A stretch of 19,599 nt of DNA. Source: DASPKS01 sp035628035. GTDB lineage: Bacteria; Bacteroidota; Rhodothermia; Rhodothermales; Rubricoccaceae. A program made the translations under genes and the position numbers. Numbering within the stretch: the stretch's first letter is position 1; every line of letters begins with the position of its first letter. Shown here one piece after another: positions 8,237-15,197 of the stretch. Under the pieces are notes generated by a model, which was not told the origin of the DNA, did not search any database, and saw nothing but the letters and a program-made list of their open reading frames with translations. Location: positions 1 to 19,599 of the forward strand of contig DASPKS010000062.1 in the NCBI GenBank assembly GCA_035628035.1. Direction: 5' to 3'.

Positions 8237-9111
8237 TGGGTCACCTCCTCGACCGCCCTACCGTCACCGGCCCCTTCGAGTGGGCCGACGCAGGCTCGTA
8301 TTCCGACATCCTCTACCACAAGGGCGTGCCTGGCACCGACACCGAGGGGATCGCGCGGATCACGATCAACCGGCCGGAGGTCCGCAACGCGTTCCGCCCG
8401 CTCACCGTCCGCGAGATGCAGCACGCCCTCAACGACGCGCGCGACGACAGCCGCGTCGGCGTCGTGGTGTTCACGGGGGCAGGGACGGAGGCGTTCTGCT
8501 CCGGCGGCGACCAGCGCATCCGCGGCGAGCACGGGTACAAGGAGGAGGGGAACCCCCAGATGCAGCGGCTCAACGTGCTCGACCTCCAGCGGCAGATCCG
8601 CACGTGCCCCAAGCCCGTCATCGCGGCGGTGGCGGGGTGGGCCGCCGGCGGCGGCCACGTGCTCCACGTCGTCTGCGACCTCACCATCGCTGCCGACAAC
8701 GCGCGGTTCATGCAGACCGGCCCCAAGGTCGGCTCCTTCGACGCGGGCTACGGGACGGCGCACCTCGCGCGGATCGTCGGCCAGAAGAAGGCGCGCGAGA
8801 TCTGGTTCCTCTGCCGCGACTACGACGCCCAGCAGGCCCTCGCGATGGGCCTCGTCAACACCGTCGTGCCGGTGGCCGAGCTGGAGCGCGAGACGGTGCA
8901 GTGGTGCCGCGAGATCCTCGCCAACTCGAACATCGCCCTCCGCATGCTCAAGGCCGCCGCCAACGCCGACGAGGACGGCGCCGCCGGCCTCCAGGAGCTG
9001 GCCGGCCACGCCACCATGCTCTTCTACATGACGGAGGAGGGGCAGGAAGGGAAGAAGGCCTACCTCGAGCGCCGCCCGCCCGCCTTCGACAAGGACGGGT
9101 ACCGCCCCTGA
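8236..9111 (+). CDS. menB: 1,4-dihydroxy-2-naphthoyl-CoA synthase
   Basis: A crotonase-fold ring-closing enzyme, 291 residues, that turns o-succinylbenzoyl-CoA into 1,4-dihydroxy-2-naphthoyl-CoA. The ATG shares its A with the menH stop (TGATG). Motifs: CSGGDQRIRG (88-97) and GWAAGGGHVLHVVCDL (134-149) for the CoA oxyanion hole, then QTGPKVGSFDAGYG (160-173), and MTEEGQEGKKAYLERRPP near the end, the tail that reaches the neighbouring subunit. Gly162, in QTGPK, replaces the Asp found in type II enzymes such as that of Mycobacterium. This indicates a type I MenB that uses bound bicarbonate as the catalytic base. The sequence is strongly E. coli-like, and the call is secure. Confidence 0.97.
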   Translation: MGHLLDRPTVTGPFEWADAGSYSDILYHKGVPGTDTEGIARITINRPEVRNAFRPLTVREMQHALNDARDDSRVGVVVFTGAGTEAFCSGGDQRIRGEHGYKEEGNPQMQRLNVLDLQRQIRTCPKPVIAAVAGWAAGGGHVLHVVCDLTIAADNARFMQTGPKVGSFDAGYGTAHLARIVGQKKAREIWFLCRDYDAQQALAMGLVNTVVPVAELERETVQWCREILANSNIALRMLKAAANADEDGAAGLQELAGHATMLFYMTEEGQEGKKAYLERRPPAFDKDGYRP

Positions 9112-9117
9112 CGCGCC

Positions 9118-9468
9118 GTGCAGAGCGTCCCCTTCGAGATCAAGGAGGTGCACGGGGGCTTCTCGGAGGCTCGCGGGGCAGCGTACGTGGAGGGGGACGC
9201 GCTCGTCCTCGAAGTGCAAACCTCCCTGCTCGGGCTCTTCCCCCGCCCGCCGCGGGCGTACCGGGTGGAGCTCGTTGACCTGGAGGAGGTCCGGCACAAG
9301 CGCGGCCTCCGGAGGGACCGCGTCACCATCCGCACGCGGCCCCTCGACCGGATCACAGGGGTTCCTGGCGCGGGCCAGGGCGAACTCTGCCTCTTCGTGA
9401 AACGGAGCCACCGCGCGGCCCTCGACACCCTCCTCGACCGGCTGGACCTGTGGCGCACGACGGAGTGA
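9118..9468 (+). CDS. Small beta-rich, PH-like protein inside the menaquinone operon (function unknown)
   Basis: A 116-residue protein starting at GTG, six bases after the menB stop and overlapping the start of menA, so it is an integral operon member. No signal peptide or membrane segment is seen. The pattern is a run of short beta strands (GAAYVEGDALVLEVQTS, YRVELVDLEEVRHKRG, DRVTIRTR, GELCLFVKR) ending in one amphipathic helix (HRAALDTLLDRLDLW). This resembles a bacterial PH-like domain more than an enzyme. An HGG triplet near residue 12 recalls hotdog thioesterases, but it sits too early and is not followed by the long central helix of that fold. Possible roles are a scaffold holding Men enzymes at the membrane or a regulator of the operon; both are inference from position. 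Confidence 0.8.
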   Translation: MQSVPFEIKEVHGGFSEARGAAYVEGDALVLEVQTSLLGLFPRPPRAYRVELVDLEEVRHKRGLRRDRVTIRTRPLDRITGVPGAGQGELCLFVKRSHRAALDTLLDRLDLWRTTE

Positions 9469-10358
9469 CGAACGTAGGGGCAGGCAGCGTCTGGCTTCTG
9501 GCAGTCCGGCCAAAGACGCTGTGGGCGGCCGTCGCGCCCGTGCTGCTCGGGACGGCCTTCGCCGTCGAGGCCGGGCGCTTCCACGCGCTCGCGGCCTCGT
9601 GCGCACTCCTCGGCGCCGTGCTCATCCAGATCGGGACGAACCTAGCGAACGACTACAAAGACTTCGAGCGGGGCGCCGACACGGCCGCGCGGAAAGGCCC
9701 CCTCCGCGTGACGCAGGCCGGGCTCCTCACGCCCGCCGAGGTGAAGCGTGCAGCCGTGCTCGCCTTCGCGCTCGCGTTCGCGTCGGGGCTCTACCTGATC
9801 GTGCGCGGCGGGTGGCCGGTTCTCGCCCTCGGCGTGCTCTCGATCCTATCGGGCGTGGCCTATACGGCGGGGCGCTACGCGCTGGCGTACACCGGCCTGG
9901 CCGACCTCTTCGTGCTCGTCTTCTTCGGCCCGGTGGCGGTGGCAGGCACGTACTACGTGCAGGCGCTCCGCCTGACGACGGAGGTCGTCGCGGCCGGCCT
10001 CGGGCCGGGGCTGCTGGCAACGGCGATCCTCGTGGCGAACAACGTCCGCGACGTGAACGAGGACCGCGCGGCGAACAAGCGGACGCTCGTCGTGCGCTTC
10101 GGGCGGCGCTTCGGCGTGCAGCTCTACGGCGCGTGCGTGCTCGGAGCCGCCATCGTCCCCGCAGCCCTGCTCATCCTGACCGAAGGGCACACGGGGACAG
10201 CCGTGGCGGCGTTCCTTGCCGCGCTCGTCGGCGGGCGCCTTGCGTGGACGCTAGAAGGGACGAGCGACCCGGCTGTGCTCAACCCGCTCCTCGGCAAGAC
10301 CGCGCTCTTGCTGTTCGCCTACAGCGTCGCCTTCGGGCTCGGCTGGGCGCTCACGTGA
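9465..10358 (+). CDS. menA: 1,4-dihydroxy-2-naphthoate polyprenyltransferase
   Basis: An integral membrane UbiA-family enzyme that attaches the isoprenoid tail to DHNA, giving demethylmenaquinone. I chose the GTG at 9465, which overlaps the previous stop as GTGA like the other junctions of this operon (297 residues). An in-frame GTG at 9450 would add five. The first prenyl-diphosphate site is NDYKDFERGAD (62-72) and the second is NNVRDVNEDRAANKR (192-206); both bind Mg-diphosphate. RPKTLWAAVAPVLLG (15-29) is the typical MenA N-terminal helix. Several hydrophobic helices follow, for example 94-113, 117-135, 145-161, 222-239 and 277-295. DHNA-CoA must first be hydrolysed by a thioesterase not recognised in this window. 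Confidence 0.95.
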   Translation: MTNVGAGSVWLLAVRPKTLWAAVAPVLLGTAFAVEAGRFHALAASCALLGAVLIQIGTNLANDYKDFERGADTAARKGPLRVTQAGLLTPAEVKRAAVLAFALAFASGLYLIVRGGWPVLALGVLSILSGVAYTAGRYALAYTGLADLFVLVFFGPVAVAGTYYVQALRLTTEVVAAGLGPGLLATAILVANNVRDVNEDRAANKRTLVVRFGRRFGVQLYGACVLGAAIVPAALLILTEGHTGTAVAAFLAALVGGRLAWTLEGTSDPAVLNPLLGKTALLLFAYSVAFGLGWALT

Positions 10359-10365
10359 GGGCCGG

Positions 10366-11436
10366 ATGCGCGTTGTCCGTTCTGATCTCATGCCGTACCG
10401 CCTCCCGCTGACGGTGCCCTTCCGCTGGAGCGGGGGGGAGGTCGCTTCGCGCGAGGGTGTGCTCCTCCGGCTCGAAGACGAGCGCGGCCGGGTTGGATGG
10501 GGCGACGGCGCCCCGTTGCCTGGTTTCAGCCGCGAGACGCTCGGCGAGGCCACGCGGACGCTGGCTAACGCCGCGGAGATCGTTCGAGACCGCGCCCTCG
10601 ACGCCCTCGACCTCACGAATCCCGGAGGCGATTTCCACACCGCGCTCGATGCGGCCGACCTCGCGCCCTCCGCGCGGTACGCCCTCGACCTTGCCCTGTG
10701 GGATCTCGCGGCGCAAGCCCTCGGCAGGACGCTCCCCCACACGATGCATCCGGACCCCGCGGTTCTTCTCCCCGTGAACGCGCTGCTCTCGGAGGAAGGG
10801 GAGGCGCTCCTGGACGAGGCCCTTCGCCGCGTGGCGGAGGGCTACCGCACGCTCAAGCTGAAGGTAGGATGGGGGCCCATCGAGGACGATGCCGAACGCG
10901 TGCGGGCGGTCCGCGAGCGGGTGGGGTCCGGCGTCGCGCTCCGCGCGGACGCCAACCGGGGGTGGTCATGGACGGAGGCCGTAGCATTCGCGGAGGGCGT
11001 CCGCGGCGCGGCCCTCGACTACGTGGAGGAGCCGCTGCGGGAACCCGCGCGGCTGCCCGAGCTGTGGGCCGATACCGGGCTCCCCATCGCCCTCGACGAG
11101 ACGCTTGCGGAGCGCACAGGGGAAGAAGCAATTCGGGGGTGGGTCCGTGCGGCTATCCTCAAGCCGACCCTCCTCGGGGGTGTAGCAGCGACGCTTCGCC
11201 TGGCGGCCCGTGCGCGGTCGGTCGGGGTGCGCCCCATTTTGAGCGGGGCCTTCGAGAGCGGGGTCGGCCTGCGAGGCGTGGCGGCACTGGCGGCGGCGAC
11301 GGGGGCCGAGCCAGCGGGCCTCGACCCGTACCGCCGCCTCGCCACAGACGTACTGGCGGAGCGGCTTCCCCTGGACCGCCCCGTCGTGGACGTGCCCGCC
11401 CTCTTCGCCCGGCCTGTCGAGGTCGCGCTCCGATGA
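10366..11436 (+). CDS. menC: o-Succinylbenzoate synthase
   Basis: An enolase-superfamily dehydratase of 356 residues that converts SHCHC to o-succinylbenzoate. The KxK motif is TLKLKVG, with Lys164 and Lys166. The metal ligands are Asp195 (RADANRGW), Glu221/222 (VEEPL) and Asp244 (LDET), and the second catalytic Lys is Lys266 (ILKPTLLGG). The N-terminal capping domain includes a GWGDGAPLPGFS loop near 44-55. It starts seven bases after the menA stop and overlaps menE by four bases. This superfamily also contains dipeptide epimerases and N-acylamino acid racemases, but the men operon context settles the role. Confidence 0.95.
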   Translation: MRVVRSDLMPYRLPLTVPFRWSGGEVASREGVLLRLEDERGRVGWGDGAPLPGFSRETLGEATRTLANAAEIVRDRALDALDLTNPGGDFHTALDAADLAPSARYALDLALWDLAAQALGRTLPHTMHPDPAVLLPVNALLSEEGEALLDEALRRVAEGYRTLKLKVGWGPIEDDAERVRAVRERVGSGVALRADANRGWSWTEAVAFAEGVRGAALDYVEEPLREPARLPELWADTGLPIALDETLAERTGEEAIRGWVRAAILKPTLLGGVAATLRLAARARSVGVRPILSGAFESGVGLRGVAALAAATGAEPAGLDPYRRLATDVLAERLPLDRPVVDVPALFARPVEVALR

Positions 11437-12797
11437 GCGCGGGGCGTCCGTGTCCCGTCCGCGCTCAGGCGGACGCCCGGCCCGAGGCCCTCGCCGTCCT
11501 CGCGGCCGAGCAGGCGTGGACGTGGACGGCGTGGGATGGTCTCGTCGAACGGGCGGCGCAGCGCCTCCTCGCAGCGGGCGGCGGCGGGCGCCCGGTGGCG
11601 GTGGTGGCCGAGTCTACCCTCGACCTTGCTGCCCTCACCCTGGGCACGCTCCGGGCAGGCGTCGTGCTCGCGCCGCTCTCCCCCCGGCTCCCGCCTGCCG
11701 CGGTCACGGATGCGCTCAGCCGCCTCGGCACGCGCACGTTGCTCCGGGAGGACACGCCGGCCCCGCCAGCGGACCTCACGCGATCCGACGGCTCGGTTCA
11801 GCCCGACCAGCCCATCCTGGCCGTGTTCACGTCGGGCTCCACGGGCACGCCGAAGCCAGCGCTCCTCTCGGCAGGTAACGTCCTCGCCAGCGCGGAGGGC
11901 GTGAGCGAGGCGCTGGGGCTCGCGCCGGGGGACCGGTGGCTGCTCAACCTCCCGCTCCACCACGTCGGAGGGGTCGGGGTAGTCGTCCGGTGCGCGGTGG
12001 CCGGGGCTACCCTCGTGGTGCCGGCGTCAGGGGTGCCGACGGGTGAAGCCCTTCGCGAGTACAGGGTTACACACGCGTCGCTCGTCGCCACGCAGCTCTA
12101 CCGGCTGCTGCGCGACGCCCCCGAACCGCCGCCCACGCTGCGCGCCGTGCTCCTCGGCGGGAGCGCGATCCCGGCTGGCCTCCTCGACGAGGCGCACGCG
12201 CGGGGCTGGCCCGTCCACACGAGCTACGGGCTGACCGAGATGGCGTCGACGGTGACGATGACGCCGCCCCGCGCCTCGCGCGAGGACCTCGCGACGTCCG
12301 GCCTGCCCCTGCGGCATGCGCGCATAGCGATCCGCCACGGCGAGGTGTACGTCGGCGGCCCGTCCCGCTTCCTCGGCTACCTCGACGGCGAGCACGTGGT
12401 CGAGCCGTTCGGGGACGACAGGCTCTTCGCCACGGGCGACCTCGGCCGCCTCGACGACCAGGGCCGGCTCGTCGTGATGGGCCGGCGCGATAACCGGTTC
12501 ATCTCTGGGGGGGAGAACGTCCAGCCGGAGGCCATCGAGGCGGCGCTGGAGGCCCTGCCGGGCATCACGCGCGCCCTCGTCGTGCCCGTCGAAGACGCCG
12601 AGTACGGGCACCGGCCCGTCGCGTTCATCGAGATGGAAGCGGGGGCGCCGAACGGGGACGCCCTGCGAGGCGCCCTCGTCGAGCGCCTGCCTCGCTTCCT
12701 TCTCCCCGTCGCCTTCTACCCGTGGCCGGGGGGGGAGGAGGGGGTGAAGGTGGACCGGCGCGCGCTCGCGGCCGAGGCCGCCCGGCGGAAACGATGA
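11433..12797 (+). CDS. menE: o-Succinylbenzoate-CoA ligase
   Basis: An adenylate-forming enzyme of 454 residues that activates o-succinylbenzoate to its CoA thioester, the MenB substrate. FTSGSTGTPKP (132-142) is the AMP-binding P-loop, SYGLTEM is the A5 motif, and FATGDLGRLDDQGRL followed by GRRDNRFISGGENVQPEAIE forms the A7-A8 hinge region. VKVDRR near the C-terminus supplies the A10 lysine. The protein is somewhat compact compared with typical acyl-CoA synthetases, as MenE enzymes are. It is the last gene of the operon: the stop codon merges into a strong hairpin. Although MenE acts before MenB, it is encoded last, after menC. Confidence 0.94.
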   Translation: MSAGRPCPVRAQADARPEALAVLAAEQAWTWTAWDGLVERAAQRLLAAGGGGRPVAVVAESTLDLAALTLGTLRAGVVLAPLSPRLPPAAVTDALSRLGTRTLLREDTPAPPADLTRSDGSVQPDQPILAVFTSGSTGTPKPALLSAGNVLASAEGVSEALGLAPGDRWLLNLPLHHVGGVGVVVRCAVAGATLVVPASGVPTGEALREYRVTHASLVATQLYRLLRDAPEPPPTLRAVLLGGSAIPAGLLDEAHARGWPVHTSYGLTEMASTVTMTPPRASREDLATSGLPLRHARIAIRHGEVYVGGPSRFLGYLDGEHVVEPFGDDRLFATGDLGRLDDQGRLVVMGRRDNRFISGGENVQPEAIEAALEALPGITRALVVPVEDAEYGHRPVAFIEMEAGAPNGDALRGALVERLPRFLLPVAFYPWPGGEEGVKVDRRALAAEAARRKR

Positions 12798-12828
12798 AGG
12801 GGCGGCGCTCACGCAGCGCCGCCCCTTC
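12796..12828. terminator. Bidirectional hairpin between menE and the PpiD-like gene
   Basis: Perfect 14-bp stem, GAAGGGGCGGCGCT (12796-12809) pairing with AGCGCCGCCCCTTC (12815-12828), with the five-base loop CACGC. Its left arm begins inside the menE stop codon. It sits between two convergent genes and can serve both. No T-run follows on either side, so termination may depend on stem strength or on Rho. Confidence 0.8.
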
Positions 12829-12848
12829 AGGTTCGAAGCGACCTCACG

Positions 12849-14921
12849 TTAGAGGAGGTCGTCGCGGAAGTCCTCGACCTCCGCGTTCTCGCGGAGCGCC
12901 TGCATCCACGCCTCGAGGACCTGCTGGCGCTTCTGCGCGAGGAGTTGCTCGCGGAGGGCCGTACGCTCGGCCGCCGGCACCTGCGCCGGGTCCCCTCCTG
13001 TGATGGCCGTCGTGCGGACGACGAACACGACCCCCTCGCCCTCGACCACGCGCGAGGTCTCGTTCACGTCGAGGCCGAAGGCCGTCCCTACGAAGCGCGG
13101 CTCGGCGCCCACGTTGGGGACGGCGGGGTTCAGCATCGTCAGCCCGGGGGCGGCCTGGACCTGCTGCCCCACCGACGCGGCGACGGCGGAGAGGTTGCCA
13201 CCCGCCCGCTGGTACGCCTGGCGAAGCCGGCCCGCCTGGACCTCCCGCTTCTTCTCGAGCCGCACGCGGGGCTCGATCTGCTCGCGGACCTCGTCGAAGG
13301 GGGCCACGCCGGCCTCGTCCACCTGCATCGTGTGGAAGACGACGAAGGCGCGGCCGGTGTCGAAGGGCTCCGAGATGTCGCCGGGTTGGGAGCGGCGGAT
13401 CCAGCGGAGCGCGTCGCGGCCGACCTCGAGGCCGGGGAGGGTCGGCTGGTCGCGCGTCACGCGGGCCTGGAGCGCGGTCAGTTGCCGCCGGGCGGCTTCC
13501 TCCTGGAAGGTGCGCCCCTCGCTCTCGGCGAAGATCGGGATCTCTTCGGCCTGCTGCTCGAGCTGCTCGAACGAGCCGGTGAGCCCGCGCGAGAGGCGGA
13601 CGATCTCGGCTTCCTGGGCCGTCTTCGCCTCGACGCGGATGAGGTGGAGGCCGAAATCGGTCTCGATGGGGCCGACGACCTGCCCGATGGGCGCCGCGAA
13701 GACGGCCGCGTCGAACGGCGCCACCATCTGGCCGGGCCCGAACCATCCGAGGTCGCCGCCCTGCGCCTTGTTGCTCTCGTCGGTGGAGTGGAGCTGCGCG
13801 GCGGCCTCGAACGAGAGCTGGCCGCTCTCGATGCGCGCCTTCGTCTGCTCGGCGAGGGCGCGCTGGGCGGCGGGGAAGAGGATGTGGCGGGCGTGGACGA
13901 ACGGGCCGCCGGCGGCCTCGCGCACGCCCGTGATCCGCGCGAGGAGCGCCTCGTCGCCCGCGAAGGCGGGGCCGGCCACGCGCCCCACCGTGAGGTCGGC
14001 GTAGATGGCGTCGGCGAGCGCGGGGGCGAGGTCCCCGGGGAGGATGTAGGAGGGGGCGGTCTCGGCCTCCGAGAAGTTCTCGCGGGCGAACTGGGCGGGG
14101 TCGGCGGCGGCGGCGAACCCGGCGCGGAGGCCCTCGAGCTCCTGGCGCACGCGCGCGGAGTCCTCCGGGCTCGGCGTCTTCTCGAGCACGACGTACTCGA
14201 CGGTCCACGTCTGCTCCCGCTCGAAGTCGTCGCGGTGGGCGTCGTAGTAGGCGCGGAGGTCGGCGTCGGTGACGGGCACCTGCGCGTCGGGGACGTCGGC
14301 GTAGCGGAGGGCGACGTACTGCGCGTCGACGCGGCGGTTGCGGAAGGTGTAGGCCTGGCTCACCTCGGCATCGGTCACGCGGGCCGTCGCGGCGATGAGG
14401 GCGTCGAGCTTGGCCGAGCGGCGGTTCTGGCGGATCTGCTCCTCGAAGAACACGAGGTCCTGCTGCGCCTCGGGGTTGTTGATGAGGTCCATGAGGCGGG
14501 CGCGGTCGATGCCGCCCCGGCCGTCGGAGAAGAAGCGGAGGACGAGGGGGTCGGGGGTCGGCCCGAGGATGGCGTCGCGGACCTCGGCGTCGGAGACCTC
14601 CACGCCGAGCCGCTCCATCTCGGCCTCGCGGAGGCGGTTGTCTACGAGGGCGTCGAACACCTGGTCCTCGATCTGCGCGCGGAGCGTGGGGGTGACCTCG
14701 ACGTTCTGCTCCTCATAGGCGCGGAGCTGCATCTCGACGGCGTTCCGGTACTGCTCGTACGAGATCGGCTCCCCGTTGACGCGCGCCACGTCGCGGCCCT
14801 GCCGGATGCCGAGGGTGTCGAAGGCGCCGGAGTCCTGGAGCACCCACAGCCCGCCGAACGCGAACACGAGCACCCAGAGGATCATCCCGGTGCTCTCGCG
14901 CATCTTGGTCATTACGCCCAT
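12849..14921 (-). CDS. Membrane-anchored peptidyl-prolyl isomerase/chaperone (PpiD/SurA type)
   Basis: A periplasmic foldase of 690 residues, anchored by one N-terminal helix (about 13-29, MILWVLVFAFGGLWVLQ) preceded by a short basic stretch, which is the PpiD topology. Residues from about 44 form a SurA-N-like chaperone region (VARVNGEPISYEQYRN, then VFDALVDNRLREAEMERLGVEVSDAEV). A parvulin domain covers about 339-433: HARHILFP, then STDESNKAQGGDLGWFGPGQMV, then GPIETDFGLHLIRVE, with the expected parvulin histidines. A second, weaker parvulin-like segment may follow around 500-570, before a helical C-terminus. ATGs at codons 1, 4 and 7 are all possible starts. Such proteins assist folding of exported proteins. 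It is unusually preceded by a hairpin-rich 276-base gap. Confidence 0.9.
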   Translation of the reverse strand: MGVMTKMRESTGMILWVLVFAFGGLWVLQDSGAFDTLGIRQGRDVARVNGEPISYEQYRNAVEMQLRAYEEQNVEVTPTLRAQIEDQVFDALVDNRLREAEMERLGVEVSDAEVRDAILGPTPDPLVLRFFSDGRGGIDRARLMDLINNPEAQQDLVFFEEQIRQNRRSAKLDALIAATARVTDAEVSQAYTFRNRRVDAQYVALRYADVPDAQVPVTDADLRAYYDAHRDDFEREQTWTVEYVVLEKTPSPEDSARVRQELEGLRAGFAAAADPAQFARENFSEAETAPSYILPGDLAPALADAIYADLTVGRVAGPAFAGDEALLARITGVREAAGGPFVHARHILFPAAQRALAEQTKARIESGQLSFEAAAQLHSTDESNKAQGGDLGWFGPGQMVAPFDAAVFAAPIGQVVGPIETDFGLHLIRVEAKTAQEAEIVRLSRGLTGSFEQLEQQAEEIPIFAESEGRTFQEEAARRQLTALQARVTRDQPTLPGLEVGRDALRWIRRSQPGDISEPFDTGRAFVVFHTMQVDEAGVAPFDEVREQIEPRVRLEKKREVQAGRLRQAYQRAGGNLSAVAASVGQQVQAAPGLTMLNPAVPNVGAEPRFVGTAFGLDVNETSRVVEGEGVVFVVRTTAITGGDPAQVPAAERTALREQLLAQKRQQVLEAWMQALRENAEVEDFRDDLL

Positions 14922-15013
14922 ACCCGCCTCGTCAGTCAGTCTTTGCTAGGGAAATCGGAGGTTTGGCTTCGCCGGCCCGCGCTCCGGTGGGGAAATCGAA
15001 AGAGCCCCACGTG

Positions 15014-15054
15014 AAAAAGCCGGCGCCCGGCTCGGCTCGAACCGGCGCCAGCTT
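15014..15054 (-). terminator. Terminator-like hairpin with T-run upstream of the PpiD-like gene
   Basis: Read on the minus strand, AAGCTGGCGCC (15054-15044) pairs with GGCGCCGGCTT (15027-15017), giving ten pairs and one A-C mismatch, and a T-run at 15018-15014 follows. This is the layout of an intrinsic terminator or attenuator about 93 bases before the foldase start codon. It lies downstream of the sigma-factor gene, which already has its own terminator hairpin, so it may attenuate the foldase transcript instead. Confidence 0.5.
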
Positions 15055-15079
15055 CCAGCGGGGCGGGAATATAGCGTGG

Positions 15080-15107
15080 CCCCCCGGCGCTCCCGGGGGG
15101 ATTTTTT
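15080..15107 (+). terminator. Plus-strand intrinsic terminator with no gene in front
   Basis: CCCCCCGG (15080-15087) pairs with CCGGGGGG (15093-15100) around the loop CGCTC, and ATTTTTT follows directly (15101-15107). The T-run shows it is oriented for plus-strand transcripts. However, the nearest plus-strand gene upstream is menE, more than 2 kb away and separated by its own hairpin. It could end an unannotated small plus-strand RNA or block antisense transcription toward the sigma gene. Confidence 0.55.
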
Positions 15108-15141
15108 CGGGAAGGCGGAGGCCCGCCGTCCTTGAAAGACA

Positions 15142-15177
15142 CGAGGCCGGGCGGGGGAGCCCCCAAGCCCGGCCTCG
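15142..15177 (-). terminator. Terminator hairpin after the sigma-factor gene
   Basis: CGAGGCCGGGC (15142-15152) pairs perfectly with GCCCGGCCTCG (15167-15177), and inside it GGGGG pairs with CCCCC across an AG turn, leaving only a two-base AA bulge. It starts about 20 bases after the sigma-factor stop on the minus strand. The following bases (GTGTCTTTC) are only moderately T-rich. Confidence 0.75.
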
Positions 15178-15197
15178 GCAGCGATGCAGGAAAAACC

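Noticed and set aside
9150..9160. HGG triplet in the small men-operon protein as a hotdog thioesterase motif
   Set aside because: The HGG is at residue 12, too near the N-terminus, and is not followed by the long alpha helix or the catalytic acidic residue of hotdog DHNA-CoA thioesterases.
8041..9606. 521-codon minus-strand frame across menB and the small gene
   Set aside because: Shadow frame: low-complexity composition and it spans several real genes in the other direction.
12945..15014. 689-codon plus-strand open frame antisense to the PpiD-like gene
   Set aside because: It mirrors the foldase gene in a high-GC genome, has a monotonous Gly/Val/Glu/Leu/Asp/Arg composition and no recognisable domain. 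The opposite strand has clear parvulin motifs.
15001..15067. tRNA-like appearance (GGCTCGAACC near a T-loop-like position, GCCCC/GGGGC ends)
   Set aside because: The enclosed span is only about 61 bases, the T-arm does not pair, and no anticodon arm or CCA end can be formed.
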